A stretch of 64,000 bases of DNA from Phymatolithon calcareum (taxonomy: Eukaryota; Rhodophyta; Florideophyceae; Hapalidiales). The stretch is from assembly GCA_977006965.1 (NCBI GenBank), contig OZ345381.1, positions 1,736,001 through 1,800,000 of the forward strand, written 5' to 3'. A program made the translations under genes and the position numbers. Below are positions 1-11,549 of the stretch, one piece after another. The first letter of the stretch is position 1. Every line of letters begins with the position of its first letter. The notes under the pieces were generated by a model that worked only from the letters and a program-made list of their open reading frames with translations, was not told the DNA's origin and did no database searches.

Positions 1-194
1 ACGGCGAAAGAATCGTAACGAGCAAATTTCAGCATTTGGAGTGTTGGTTACCACGTGTGTCACGTTTACACCCTGCATGTACAGTGGGTGAGCATGCGGC
101 CCTATGCGAAAAAATTTCGAAGACTGCTCGAAATGCATATTTAACCAGCCCTTACTCTTCGAATGGGAAGACAAACTAAGACAGCTACTCCACC

Positions 195-539
195 ATGTCG
201 TCCTCAAACAACGAACCCTCAAAAAGCACGCCCTCAACCAGCACGCCCTCAACCAGCACCCCTGCAACCAATATCCCGTCAACCAGCACTCCCAAATCTC
301 CCCCGAAGGAGAAGTCGGGAACAAACTATGATCCGACGAGGGACGCCTACATATGTCCCTTTTGTGGCAGGGTGGCTATGAGCACTGCTGGCCTCAAGGT
401 ACGACGAGTTTTCTACACTTTCGGAGCGTGACAAACTTCAGCAATCTAACTTTCCTGATATTTATTTCCTTGTAAAATCTATCAGAATCACCAGAAGTCT
501 AAGCATTGCGTCAAGAAGACAACGGGAGGCTCTTCTTGA
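195..539 (+). CDS. Small C2H2 zinc-finger protein, two exons (join 195..398, 486..539)
   Basis: The ATG at 195 opens a Ser/Thr/Pro-rich leader built from short STP repeats (residues 8-35). A basic stretch follows, then a single zinc finger. The first exon ends at 398 before GTACGA, and the AG at 484-485 closes an 87-nt intron. The second exon restores the finger as Cys-x2-Cys-x12-His-x4-His with an extra Cys after the last His, and ends at TGA 537-539, giving 85 aa. Read without splicing, the second half of the finger is lost, which strongly supports the intron. Family knowledge suggests binding of nucleic acid or protein; a specific function is not inferable. The tandem AACCAGCAC-type DNA repeats at 235-290 encode the STP tract. 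Alternative: an internal exon could be missed, but the frame and the metal ligands fit as drawn. Confidence 0.75.
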
Positions 540-3500
540 GAAGTGAGTGGTAGCACTGTTTCAACTTGAGGCGAAATGTGAGTCTAAATTTTAGAACACA
601 GTAACGTCTGCGCTCTCCATCATCAGAGCGGCGTGGCGTGACTATTCTACGTCTTCAATTCCAGCTCCTATAAAGCATTATCACACTGCCGTCTCTTCTT
701 ACATCTGCACTTCTAGGTCTTTTAGTTTGCCCGTCCCCTGTTTCTCTTCCTTCTCCACATTACAAAAACACTGTAGCAGTGCGCTGGTGTGCGTAATCAC
801 AATTCCACGCATGATCTCTTCTTAGCCTCCGGGCACGAAAAAAAGATTGGGAGCGAGCGAAGACACTACCTCTTGCTCTAGCTTCCAAGTCCGTGACTGA
901 TGTAGGTCGATCCTTTGGACACCAGGCAGTGAGCTCTGTGTCTCGCCGCGTTTTTCATGCAGACATCGCACACGATCACCTGCTTTCACCTGACTTTCAT
1001 GCACGGATTTTGGGGTAGGGTAATTATTCAGTTTTCTTTTTTCTTGCGGAAAGATCGCCCATGCAGTACTCGTCCTTGCGCTCGGCGTCGTCGTGAAGTC
1101 AGAGTTGGCGATTACAACTGAAAAAGATTTTCGATGTGACTCGCGTTGCCGCCTTTGCTAGGTTTGAGTATCCCGTGAAAGAGATGAAGAACCGGTTAAA
1201 ACGGTCGTCGATTATACGCGTAGCCCGTGAAGCTACCTTCAGTGTGATTCTTCTGCGCGCGGCCGAGCAGACGCTGCGCACATTCTTGCAATTCACGGAA
1301 CGGGGTTCCAAAATAGAATTTGAAGTATGCATGGTTAGTTGATGCGGTTCGAAGCCTACGCGTCGGCCTCCTGGACATCATTCGCAAGACCTCGAAATGA
1401 GCACACTTCTCTGTTCTTCGATGACGCGATATCGTTGGCTCCTGTGCACTTCTTATCGCCGCAAGTCTTCCCAGTCGTGTCGAGAGCGCAGAGGGAGTCC
1501 TACGAGGCAATCGATCGGCGTTACACACGGCATGGACGTCACATATCAGCCGCTTGGACAGAAACACAGAGAACTATTATCGCACAAGACGGACACTCTG
1601 CGCTATGCTCATTTTTCCGCGGTTGCGTTCCGGTATCGCCACTTGCGTGGATTGGAGCATGCTCGGTGGGCGCGTTAATTTATGTTGACAACACCCGAGC
1701 ATACGAGGACTTTTGTTTCTGTCCATGTGCCAAAAATCACACACGGGCTAAATGCATGCAATAACGACATTCATCACACACTGCACACAGAGGGACGGGG
1801 TATGAACAGAATGGGCAGGAGTAAGATCAACAGCTTTGTCCCACAGATCCTTTTGTTCGCAAGTGGACCTGTGATGTGCTAATGAGCGAAGTATGACTGG
1901 GAATCGGTTTCACCAGGACCAGTACTCAGCTTGAGCTGGTTCTTCTTTTTACACTCTCGAGACTGCAATATGGGCAACCAGTCTCCAGAATGTCGTCTAT
2001 CTTGCATCGGCTGCGATCACCGCCTCGAGAATAGCTGAGGTGCGTAATATTCTTTTAAAATGTTGACCGGGAAGAGAAGCGACCCCTCAGCTCATGCGGT
2101 AGGATGAAAGCGGGTCGTCGTAGCAAAGGGGAAAACAGGTAAATGTCCGAGACCTTCCACACCTGTTGACTGAGAGGATATTTGCAGGCCGGATAGAGTA
2201 AGAATGCACTTTCAGTGCAAATAGAGCTCTACAAGGAACGATCAGGCCAGAGACCATATTATCTTTCCACCTTTCCATGCACGTTCTTGTGGAAACGACA
2301 GTGCTTGAGTGATTGTCGCCAAGGAAAACCCTTTCAATATGCGTTTTGTACGTCGCCCACGTACTGAATTACGTTCCGCCCATGCGTTGGCCTGCTCTAA
2401 CTGTCATTCGTCAACCACGCACCGTAGTACGCAAATCTTGTGTGAGTCCTCTCTCTTGAGGGTACAAAAATTTTGAACGTGCGTTCGGCGTCGTGCTTCG
2501 TGCAATTTCGGCACCGAATGTGTTGTACTAATAGATCGGCGTGCTTGACGTAACTGACCTTCAACGCGAGAACTGAGCTGTAATAACGTTTACAATCTCA
2601 GCCTCGTCGATTGTGGGAAAGGTGCAGTTCTCGGCGGCGATGAATTGTTACTGTAATCGGTAAGAATGATAGATGTCGTGTTTGCTGTCGGAGGAAGGTA
2701 TCATCTGCCACGGAGCTGTTGCATCAACCGAAAAAAACCGGAGGCCATGGATTTCAGGCTAAAAGCACGTGCGCAACGACTGACAGACCCGTCCGTCGAC
2801 GATACATTTTCAAGGAACATTATGGGCAAAGCCTTCGAGATGCATGAAATAGGAGCGATGATGCCTGTTTGCAGGTACTCACTGTGTCCGAATGGATATC
2901 AGACTTCTAATCATTCCTTTCCTGTCCACACTTGGTGGCTTCAACCCCCACGATGCAACCACGTTGTAATGCGCCTTCCTGCAGCGGACACAGAGACTGT
3001 GCAATGGACGCTACCTGCTCTGTTCTCCAGATTGGATCCAACATGTGGATGAATTTCGACTTCGCCCCGACTGCCTACCTGCTGTTACACAGTGGCCCCA
3101 TTGATTCGGGCATAACCCTGGTGGAGAGTCCTTATCCTTAGTGGATCCAAGTTGTGCTTATCATCGCATCCGCTTATAACTCCTATCCGTCTGTGGCGGT
3201 TCACAACTGCTCATTTCTTGTTCAAGTCCCTGATGAACGAATACGAGAAGTGTAGAAATACGACGCAGACTGGGAAGTAGTTTGTGTGACGAAGTAAGAC
3301 AGAAAGACGGCACTTGTAATTGCTGACGATTCGCACGCCAAGCCCTTTAAGGTCATGTATGCGGCTCGAGCTGTCACCCATGCTAAATTGAAGCACCCAA
3401 GAAACCGATTTTTGTAGGTCCCGCAGCGATATTAATGTCTCCCTCGACAGTACATCGAGGCAAGTTGAAACAATGATCTTCGCGAGCAGGGCCAGTGCGC

Positions 3501-4120
3501 TCTAATGCAGCACGGAACGTACGAGAGCGCTGCCCGGTATGCTCAGCGGAGCCGCAATGAGGAAAACGGCGCGCAGAAGTGAGCGCACAGCGTCTGCTGA
3601 TAAATACCGCTTATTCTTGCACGCGAGCGGAGCGTGCGACGGAAGCAGGCTATCCGGTAGCATATTGCTCGCAGACACTTTGTAGCATACTTCGTCGGTA
3701 CTATTTCTATGCCTTGGTGAGAGAAACAGCGTGGACAGACTGCCGTATAAACCAACGATTCCATCGCCAATTGCATATCCGTCTTCTTCGATCGCACAAG
3801 TGCGAGACCAACATGAGCGAGAATGCGCCTGTGCGTGCCAGGACGTTGATCGGGAGCCAGCATCGTGTCAGGCGAGTCCGCTGCGCTGCACTCAACATTC
3901 TGCCGTGAAGTTGGGACATTGTGGTACAGTACCACCGCTGGGCATGGGAGGCCTTACCGCGGTTGCGTCCCGAGTGTGCAAGCATGGACGAGAGTCACAT
4001 GTTCGGGACGGCGCAGAATATCATACATCGACACGTGGTGTGCGCGGAGTGGGTGAAGAGGAAGATCTATCGGCTGTGGATTCCTCATGAGGAATGTCCG
4101 CACATCGTGAATAAGCTCCG
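540..4120. other. Gene-poor interval, no supported gene
   Basis: Only short ORFs lie on both strands, none with a recognisable motif and several overlapping in opposite frames. The longest (141 aa from 1339, 130 aa on the minus strand from 3935) show no signal peptide, membrane segment or domain I can name. No RNA gene was recognised. Confidence 0.5.
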
Positions 4121-4131
4121 CCCATTGAGGG

Positions 4132-6599
4132 GGAAATTGAAGTTTTTTTATTTTAGAAGCCGTCAACGACAGTAGTTCCGACACCAGAGCAGCTTCCCGT
4201 GTGCTCCTTTCTGATAAATTTTCCTCATACAATCATCTCCTCGGTCATTATAATCTCTAACTCCAATAATTTGTTCATTGCCTGCATCGTTTCCTCCTCA
4301 GCTGTTGCGGTTAGTCTTGCTCTCTTGAGGTTTTGTTGCAGTGTGTCCAGGCTCTTCTCCGCCAGCTCCCCAGAGTTCTCTACGTAGGACGTGGGTGCGC
4401 GTGGGGGAAAGCGTCCGAAGAACCATTTCACGCCCAGCTGTCGATGTTTTCGCGATTTCAGTAGCATAACCGGGTTTGCGGGCTCTGTCACGTCCACGGA
4501 GATTCTTCGTTTTAGGCCTTCCTCTTCTTGTTCCCATGTTTGAGAGAGGCGATTTCTCTCCTCCTTAGGGGTGACCATTCCGCGTGCAGCTCTATCAGCC
4601 TGTTCAGCTAAGAGGTCGTGCTGTGTCAGGTACATAATATCTCTCTCTGCGTACCGCAGGTCTTCGGCTTTGCCTTCATAATCAGTCTTTTCCTCGACTT
4701 CTTGTTTCGCTTTCATCAGGCGAAGGGCGAAGTGTTCCCCTAATTGCGCCCTTCTTTTTTCAGGTGGCACGATTTTGCATAGTGCTCTCATTCCGTTCTG
4801 CAGGCGGAATGCGAAACGCCCTACAATGAGGGAGTAGAACAGCCCTTCTGCCTGGTCGATTTGCGCTTGGATGGATCTCGTCCATGGGGTAAGGTGTAGG
4901 GCGTACTCCCATCTGCATTGCACGAGTGTCTTGTAGATTGCAATATTCTTCGGTGTGGTTAGGCCCCTGGCGTTCATTCCTATATCCCGGAGGCCCAGAA
5001 TGACGCCCTTTGTTTTCCTGACTCTGTTTAATGTTGCGTGTTCAGTTACTCCCTTGTTGTCGATGGTAGTGCCAAGGTATTCCAGACGTCTTGTTTCGTG
5101 GAGTTCCGCATCAGCTAGGCGTAACTTTCGCTTGAATAGTCCTGGGTAGATGAGGACTTCGCTTTTTCCCTTTTTCGTATTCCATGTCATTCCATTTTCC
5201 CTAGCCCATCGCGTCGCTGTGTCAAGAAGCCACTGCATTCCGTCGGAGTTGGTCGCTTGCAGTTGGACGTCGTCTGCAAACAGGATTGCTAGGTGCCCCG
5301 ACATTTGCCGCGGTGCCTTTTCCATCTCCTGCGCGAACGTATTCATGAACATGTTATACAGACATGGGCTTAGTGGGGAGCCTTGTGGGACTCCCCGGTT
5401 GATCAGGAGCCACCGTTTTTCCTCGTCACCTACAGTGGATACCCATGACGGTTTCAGTAGGTATTTTACCATTTCGGCGATGTACGGGGGTAAACATCTC
5501 TCGACTCTGCATTGCAGGATGTTGCGAGGGACGCGGTCATAAGCAGAGGATAGGTCTAGGACGGCAATGAAGCGGTGGTCTTTCTTCATCATGCTTGTCG
5601 CTCTCAAAATCGCGAGTTCCGTGCTTTTGTTCTTCTGAAATCCCAACTGGAAGCTGTGGAATTTTTACCGCTCCCGTATTGCCGAATCCATCGCGGAGTC
5701 GATAATTTTCCGGACTTGACTCAACAGCGAAATAGGCCGATAGTTGCTTGGAATATGTGCCTGTCCTTTCTTGTGAATGGGAATCAGGGTTGCCCTACGC
5801 CATTCTGTTGGCATGCACTGAAGTCTGCCGCACACCTCCCATAGGGATCCTAGTAGGTCACCGCTCATCTTTGGGTTTGCTTGTAACATCTCTCTTCCAA
5901 TCTTGTCTGGTCCAAGAGCCTTCCCACGGGGAGCGCGCAGTAGCGCCTCTGTGATGCCTTCCCGGATGGCCTTGGGGACCACAAACTGACGTAAAGTTGG
6001 CTTCCAGGGCTTGTCTGCCTTGTAGACATTTGCTATGTGAGCTGTGAATACTCTTGGGTGTACCGGGGCCCCTAAAGCCCGGTTGATACCTTCCTGCTTG
6101 TTCTTGCGTTTCAGAATTTTGCTTAGGGTTGTTGTTGCTTTTCGCGGCGATTGGTCGTCGATGTCCTCCACGAACTTTTGATATTGGTCCTTCTTCGCTT
6201 TTCGAACTGCCGCCCGCATTTCTTGGCGGAATTTGGCGTAGGCTAACCAATCGACGGGCGATTTGGTTCTCCTCGCTTCTCGGTAAAGTCTGGTTCGTTC
6301 TTTTGCCTTGTCGTCCTGCGCTCGGGTCCAGAAGGGCTTGTAGCGTGGGGGGCGCCTACGCTTGTTACCCCAGGGTTTGCTTAGGTGGCGGCGGAACTTC
6401 TCGTACCACTCATCGAGTTCTTTCTGGCTGTTGCATAGTTTCAGCTTTTCCAGCATCTTCGGGCCCCACTTTTCCAACGCCTCTTACGCCGTTTTTGCGC
6501 GCTCTGCGCTCTTTCGCGCTGTTGCCGATACGAAGGATTCGACGCTTGCCGGGGCAGGTTTTGTGTGCTCAACCTTCGTGATGATAGGGAGATGTACAA
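4132..6599 (-). mobile_element. 5'-truncated LINE (non-LTR retrotransposon), copy 1
   Basis: The element is bounded by a perfect 11-bp direct repeat, cccattgaggg, at 4121-4131 and 6600-6610, which is the expected target-site duplication. On the minus strand it contains the N-terminal part and core of a reverse transcriptase and the C-terminal region, but no endonuclease domain, so it is truncated at the 5' end. Its 3' end, on the low-coordinate side, is A-rich and finishes in a short C run. This matches the 3' end of the second copy near 21805 in style (aaaataaaa..., then tcccc), so both belong to one family. Confidence 0.85.
4225..6477 (-). pseudogene. LINE reverse transcriptase with one in-frame stop
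   Basis: Two open blocks in the same frame (6477-5665 and 5664-4225) are separated by a single TAA at 5665-5667. The N-terminal block carries the fingers motifs (GKALGPD, then a stretch ending NYRPISLLSQ). After the stop the reading continues directly into GFQKNKST, the A-motif region LDLSSAYD, the PQGSPLSPCLYN motif and the catalytic FADDVQ. A long C-terminal region lacks an obvious RNase H domain. The only visible lesion inside the RT is that one stop; the endonuclease half is missing. The protein would nick-prime and copy its own RNA in the nucleus. No ATG start is credible, as expected for a truncated copy. Confidence 0.85.
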
Positions 6600-6780
6600 C
6601 CCATTGAGGGACCCCTCATAGTATTTCTTGCTAGGAAAATACAGCAGAGAGAGGGATTCATGCCTTTCGAAGAATGTGTGCGCCAAATCCGAGTAAGACG
6701 ACTAATAGATTCCACCTAGCCCAAGCTCTGTAGGCAGTATTTTAATATAAAATTAAAAATGAAAGTCGATCATCGAAATC

Positions 6781-7086
6781 TTGGAAGCTCTTGTGCTGGC
6801 TCATCACCAGGTTTGCGTGCTTCCCCGAAAGGGGCGTGAAGGAGGCAGAGAAGGCATTCGGGAAGCTATAAGTTTTTCCACCAAACTCCGCGTTGAACTG
6901 CCCACGAGTCTACGTATTCGTCTTTTTGGTTCCTCTGTTCTATCCACGCTCTTATACGGTTGCGAATCGTGGAAATTAACGGGAAAAGTGCTGAAGAATA
7001 TCGGAAAGGCCAATTGCCGACGAGACCAGAACACCAATGCGTCAGACCAACTCATGAACCAATCTTTGGTGACTTACCTAGCCTAG
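6781..7086 (+). mobile_element. Fragment of a different LINE (RT C-terminal end)
   Basis: The plus-strand reading contains AFGKL, then after a frame change a stretch ending in VLSTLLYGCESWKLT. This is the typical thumb-side block of LINE reverse transcriptases (LLYG.E.W). It is short, has frame changes and is in opposite orientation to the LINE just upstream. No boundaries or target-site duplication were found. Confidence 0.6.
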
Positions 7087-8318
7087 ACATCCAAACCGCA
7101 GTCCAGCTCGCTAACAATAGAGTAGAGTGGAAAAAACTTAGACCCTCGAATCGCTGCTAGACCCATGGGAAAAGGCAAAATGAATGAATGGTTTGCGTGC
7201 TCATTTCGCGGCATATATCCCTCCGAAAATGTCAATTTGCGCAGTTGCGCCATAGTCGATTGCAGCGCCTCAATAATTGGAGAAGGACTGAGCGCATCAG
7301 AGTCCGAAATGAGCGTGACATCGTCGTGCATCTGACTCAATCTCCAGAACTGATAATTGAGAAAGAACGACTCAATCGCCATTTTCCCGAGTATAAACCT
7401 GTTCCCCCGAGTAAGATAACCATGTCTGTATTGACATTTGAAATGCTCATCAAAAATGGAGCACTGTTGCGATTAGAAACATCCCAGCGCTCGAATTAAG
7501 CTCGCGCACGGCGCGAATGAAAAATCCAAACTGGTCAAAAAATCCATCCCAGATACTTCCCCTGGAAATTTGGGTGAAGGACATCTGACATATAAGGAGA
7601 TCGGCCAGCACCGCGCTGGTGAGACTAGAGACGAAGGAGAGAGCGCCCAGAAAACTTAAGATTCCAAAGTTGAACTGTGCCCTTTTTGCCGCTGCATTTC
7701 CGGCCAACTTATTCTTTGTCGGTACCGCAGGCGAAGCGACCGCAATTGCCGCGAATGAGAATGCAGCGTATTGTCGACCAAGCCCACTGTCTGTCTGCAG
7801 CATCAGCATTACCGCCTCGCGCGACTGATTATCTCTCAGACTAAACGACCATCTCTCAACAAAGTATGACGAGCCGTAAATACGCTGCACGAGCATTGAT
7901 GAATGGTAAAGCTGCAGTCCAATCACAGCCTTTTCGTCGCCTAAGTCGATGGCACGGTCGGGGGACATCCTCGGGCGAGCCTGGTTCGGGTTTGACTGAA
8001 ACCGGGGCGGGGGGACTCGAAGTAGGCCCTGTACCGTGCACAGTGACGCTGATTTGGCGCTGCAGCTGCTTTCTCAGAGACGGAGAGATTTATAGTTGTG
8101 AGCGCAAGTGCGGAGGTAGAAGGGTGTCCACAGAGCGACATGGCCTCGACTGGCCGCTTCGCTGAAGCACTCAGGGCTGTGATTTGTGGGGAGGGTAGCC
8201 TTGAGTTGGTGTCGAGGACAAGATCAGCGTCGTCAAAAGTGTCAGAGTCCTCTGTGCAGTCCGTCGAGATAATTCCATATTGACCTAGATTTCCGACGAG
8301 GGTCATGGGGACGGACAT
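7083..8318 (-). pseudogene. Frame-broken putative membrane protein gene
   Basis: Three overlapping minus-strand reading blocks follow one another: 8318-7941 (Asp/Ser-rich N-terminal part, then Pro-rich), 7968-7450 (hydrophobic segments around AFSFAAIAVASPAV and FGILSFLGALSFVSSL, then FLIATVLHF) and about 7465-7083. The switches fall at C runs (about 7960-8015) and at a T run (about 7456-7460), where one extra T would join the second and third blocks smoothly. Either this is a decayed gene, or the assembly has indels, or short introns are hidden here. An ATG at 8306-8304 overlaps the stop codon of the cysteine-rich gene just upstream; another in-frame ATG is at 8318. No family was recognised. 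Confidence 0.4.
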
Positions 8319-8839
8319 AAGCCTTTCAGGCAAGAACAGTTGCGGTTTGTCCTTGTACTTTTGCTCGTCAGAAGTACCAAAAGGAGGTACTCACACATCG
8401 CTGTGACGTAATGGCACGGGTAGCGGCACTTGCACTCACAAACAGGACGGCACTCCCTCTTCCACACCCTCTTGTAATACGAACGGCAGTGGCGTTTCCG
8501 CTTGTACTTGCACTCCTCAACCCAAATCCACTTGCGACCGCGCCGAGTCTTGACTTTGCGGCAGACACGGATCGGCTTGTAATAACACTTCTGGTGCGGC
8601 ACGGTAACGTGCACACGCTTGCAGTGCGGGTAGCAGACGCGGCGGCATTCTTTTTTGCAAACCTTGTAAGGGCACGGCTTGCGGATGCGGAACTTCTTGA
8701 CGGAAAATCCACAAGAGCGGAAGAGGTAACAGCAATTCCGCGTCTTGCGGTAGCAGATCTCCTTCGGGGCGTAGGCGGTGGCGGAAACGGAGAGGAGGAC
8801 CAGAATGGTGATGAGAAGAAAGGCGACGGAAAACATCAT
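8303..8839 (-). CDS. Secreted basic cysteine-rich protein
   Basis: The start is the first of two adjacent ATGs (8839, 8836). Residues 1-24 form a clean signal peptide (hydrophobic LLITILVLLSVSA core, then TAYA). The mature part is rich in Lys, Arg, Tyr and Cys (about 20 Cys, including CC and CEC patterns) and has no recognised domain. A consensus donor GTGAGTACC begins at 8394 and a pyrimidine-rich acceptor ends at 8323. Removing this 72-nt segment keeps the frame and the same stop, replacing a 24-residue hydrophobic stretch by a short tail (ending CLCPSP). The protein is 178 aa unspliced or 154 aa spliced. A TATA box lies 72 nt upstream. It could be a wall/matrix protein or a cationic defence peptide; that is inference only. 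Confidence 0.7.
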   Translation of the reverse strand: MMFSVAFLLITILVLLSVSATAYAPKEICYRKTRNCCYLFRSCGFSVKKFRIRKPCPYKVCKKECRRVCYPHCKRVHVTVPHQKCYYKPIRVCRKVKTRRGRKWIWVEECKYKRKRHCRSYYKRVWKRECRPVCECKCRYPCHYVTAMCEYLLLVLLTSKSTRTNRNCSCLKGLCPSP

Positions 8840-8910
8840 GATGTTGCGTGGTCAGGTGCCAGAATTGCCGGGTGGAGGTGAAATCGGCTCCCGCTAGGGC
8901 TGCGATTCAG

Positions 8911-8918
8911 TTTTATAG
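8911..8918 (-). promoter_or_regulatory. TATA box of the cysteine-rich protein gene
   Basis: The minus strand reads CTATAAAA, 72-79 nt upstream of the ATG at 8839, a plausible distance for a core promoter with a short leader. Confidence 0.5.
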
Positions 8919-8939
8919 GTCTCAGTGTGGGATAGGCGA

Positions 8940-10980
8940 GGAAGAACTCTCTTTACAGCTGTTTGAATTTGATCACTCCCATCCCCCATCCTGCATAAAG
9001 TTGTCCAGCATCAGGACATTGGTACAGAAGAAATGCTGCACAAGGGACGTGCTCGGGTTACTAAATTGTCGCTTATGTGCAGTACTGTGTGAAGGAAAAT
9101 GGCGGTGAAAGTCGCCTTGGGCTCAATTGAGATTCTAACACAGAGCACTTCAGATATGCGCACGGGGGCAACAAAAGCGGTGGAATCATGGTGTAGTAAA
9201 GAATACTATATGTTTGCATTCTTTTCGGAGCTCAGAGAGCATTCTACATGGGCGCGTTTCACGGGCCGAGTGGAGTACCACGATCGGTAGGCAGCATAAC
9301 AGAGAATCATTCCTACGGTAGTGCTGAAAGAGACGGTGAAAAACAGATCCCAAAACATGCCCCTAGTAAGTCAGTTGCTTGTCGATTACTTGACATAACG
9401 AGTTTGTACCAAGACGGAAGGTTATAGCAATGAAAAACTATGTCCCAATCCAGGGCAGGTCGGCGTCCCACTTGTACGGCTTGGGGATGTATCGGAGAAC
9501 AGTTCTCTTGAGGGAGCACAGATGCCATTGGTTGTCAATGAAATCTTGTTCGAACTGTCTGATTGAACTCTTGATGCGGCGCATGCAAAACGGGTAGTGA
9601 CATATCGCCAAGTCGCTTGACAAGTCCCCATCCGAGGGTCTGACAGCACCAATCTGGAGTCCATGTCTTTGTCGAGACATCCTCGAAATGTCCTTTTCGG
9701 GCTGATAAAACCTGGGATTGAAACTTGGCGGAGGCTATCTGCAGGGTGCGAATGACTTCAGGTATGCTGACGTCAATATGATGAGCAGGAAGGACGCTGG
9801 TCGGGTTGACATGCGGCCGAGGTTCGAGCACTACGAGTAGTGTCTTGAAGGCGATCGTTGGGGAGCAGGCGAAGGGCCAAGCGGTCGGCAATTTCATCGA
9901 TGCAGACGCATTGCAGGGTGTGCTGCGTGGGACAGATGATTGCGATCGGCATCGGAGGGAACATTGAAGCGCGATACGGCATGCGCCGATGAATCGACGT
10001 ACGCTTCCAGGAGTTTGTGGATAAAAATGTGCACTTGCTGGCGCTTCTCCTCCAACAAAAAACCAACGGGGCTCGGCGGGTATTCAGAGGTCTAGCGAGA
10101 ACTCATGTCGGAAAAGTTGCGGACGGGAAGCACCGAGTTGGCTCGTAGAAGCACGCGTCTGTGCTTGAAGCTGATGTTCGCCAGACGGTGGATTGTCTAA
10201 GTTCATGTGCATCTTCGTTGCGACATCGTCGAAGGATTGATTGCGTTCTCAAATTTGAGGCCACCAATTTGTAATTTTCTGATATTCATCGATAACCCAA
10301 AAATGAGTATGATAATCAACAAGTCAGTTGAGTATCAAATTAATACTATCTATGCTCATTCTTAGCAATTGTTGAAACAATTAAACTGTTATACCGTCCT
10401 GGAAATTACGGCGCTGTACGTTCGCGCTCGACATATGTTTCAGCGGATCTTCGATCCCCATCATGGGGGTCGAAGATCGGCTTAAAGCGCATGATGCGGA
10501 TATCCGCATATCCGCTGAAATTTTTCAATGAATAGCTTTCACTCTGAGCGTAAGCAACATTGAAATTCTTCCACAAAGTAGCAAGCGCTCTCCTCGGCGG
10601 TTCATTCGCAGGGCACTTCTGGCATTCCATTTGCAGCTCAATCAGCGTTGAATCAACGAGGCTTGAGCTGTGGCCCTTAAGCAACCCTGTCTTCAGTACA
10701 TTACTCGCACAGATGCCAACTCCGAATGCGAATGCAGCTGCATTGGCGCTGAAGCTCAAGTCCACACCCGCTTCCCGTTTCTACTATCTTCCCACATCTT
10801 ACTGACATCGGTCGTGCGAGTAGGCTCTCCGACTCTCGATTGTGATGCACACGTGCTTCCTCATGAAGCACAATACACGAAGTGCATCTATGTTTCCTTT
10901 GTGACCGGCGTGACGTTCATTAAGTGTTGCAGTAAATCTCACCTGTCACTAGGAACCAATAGATGCACTTTTTCTTCACA
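8940..10980. other. Interval without a supported gene
   Basis: Several short overlapping minus-strand ORFs occur at 9313-10066 in three frames. They may be remnants of one gene, but I recognise no domain and no consistent splice pattern. At 10446-10478 there is a quasi-palindrome around cgatcttcga, enclosed by a second inverted pair (ttcagcggat near 10439 and its complement near 10508). Confidence 0.4.
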
Positions 10981-10984
10981 GTAT

Positions 10985-11548
10985 CCGAGGGCCGTCTCAG
11001 TGCGCGGGATAAACTTCGTTGAAACGTCACCATCGAGGCTATTTGGGTTCCAAGCCACTGTGGGATACCTGGGAACGAGAAAGCCGGCGAGCTTGCTCGT
11101 CGAGGCATTACGGAATCAGATCTCGTGACGCATCATCAAGGCGTACCCTTGACCATGGAAGCCGCGCGGTCCATAATTAAACCGCACAATTCGATTAAAC
11201 CAAGAAGTGTACAGTTCTACCCCCAGAACTCTGGATTAGTCACAGACGCGCTGAAGTCATCCTAAATCAACTTTCCGCAGAATGCTGCTCGTTCATCGGA
11301 AGGACGATGGCTCGGTGGACTACGGCCCCATGCGCAAGGCCTGTCCAGGTGGAACCAAAGAGACTGTTGATCACTTAATTCTTCGCTGCAGTGGGCGTGC
11401 TTTATCAAGACGGCAGACTATTGGTAGAGTAGGCCCTAAAACGGTAGAGGAATTATGTAGGGAGAAACCGCTTGAAGTACTTAAATTCGTGAACAATGAG
11501 GGGTTGCTTGACTACCCGAAATGTTAACTTTAGGTAACGACTTCTGCA
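10985..11548 (+). mobile_element. LINE 3' fragment with RNase H end and Cys/His knuckle
   Basis: The plus strand reads IWVPSHCGIPGNEKAGELAR, an RNase H C-terminal motif. A downstream block (ATG-containing ORF 11282-11527) has C-x9-H-x4-C followed by TVEELCREKPLEVL. This matches, residue for residue in many places, the C-terminus of the larger minus-strand copy at 45.2-46.4 kb. Frame changes and stops (for example near 11020 and 11262) make it a dead fragment. The tail GCAATAAGGAAAGAAAGAAA (11547 region) is the same 3' end type as in that copy. Confidence 0.75.
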
Positions 11549-11549
11549 A

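Noticed and set aside
1196-1764. Overlapping ORFs on both strands (123 and 141 codons)
   Set aside because: No motif, opposite-strand overlap, and composition like surrounding noncoding DNA.
9313-10066. Minus-strand gene in three overlapping frames
   Set aside because: No conserved domain, start or coherent splice sites could be supported.
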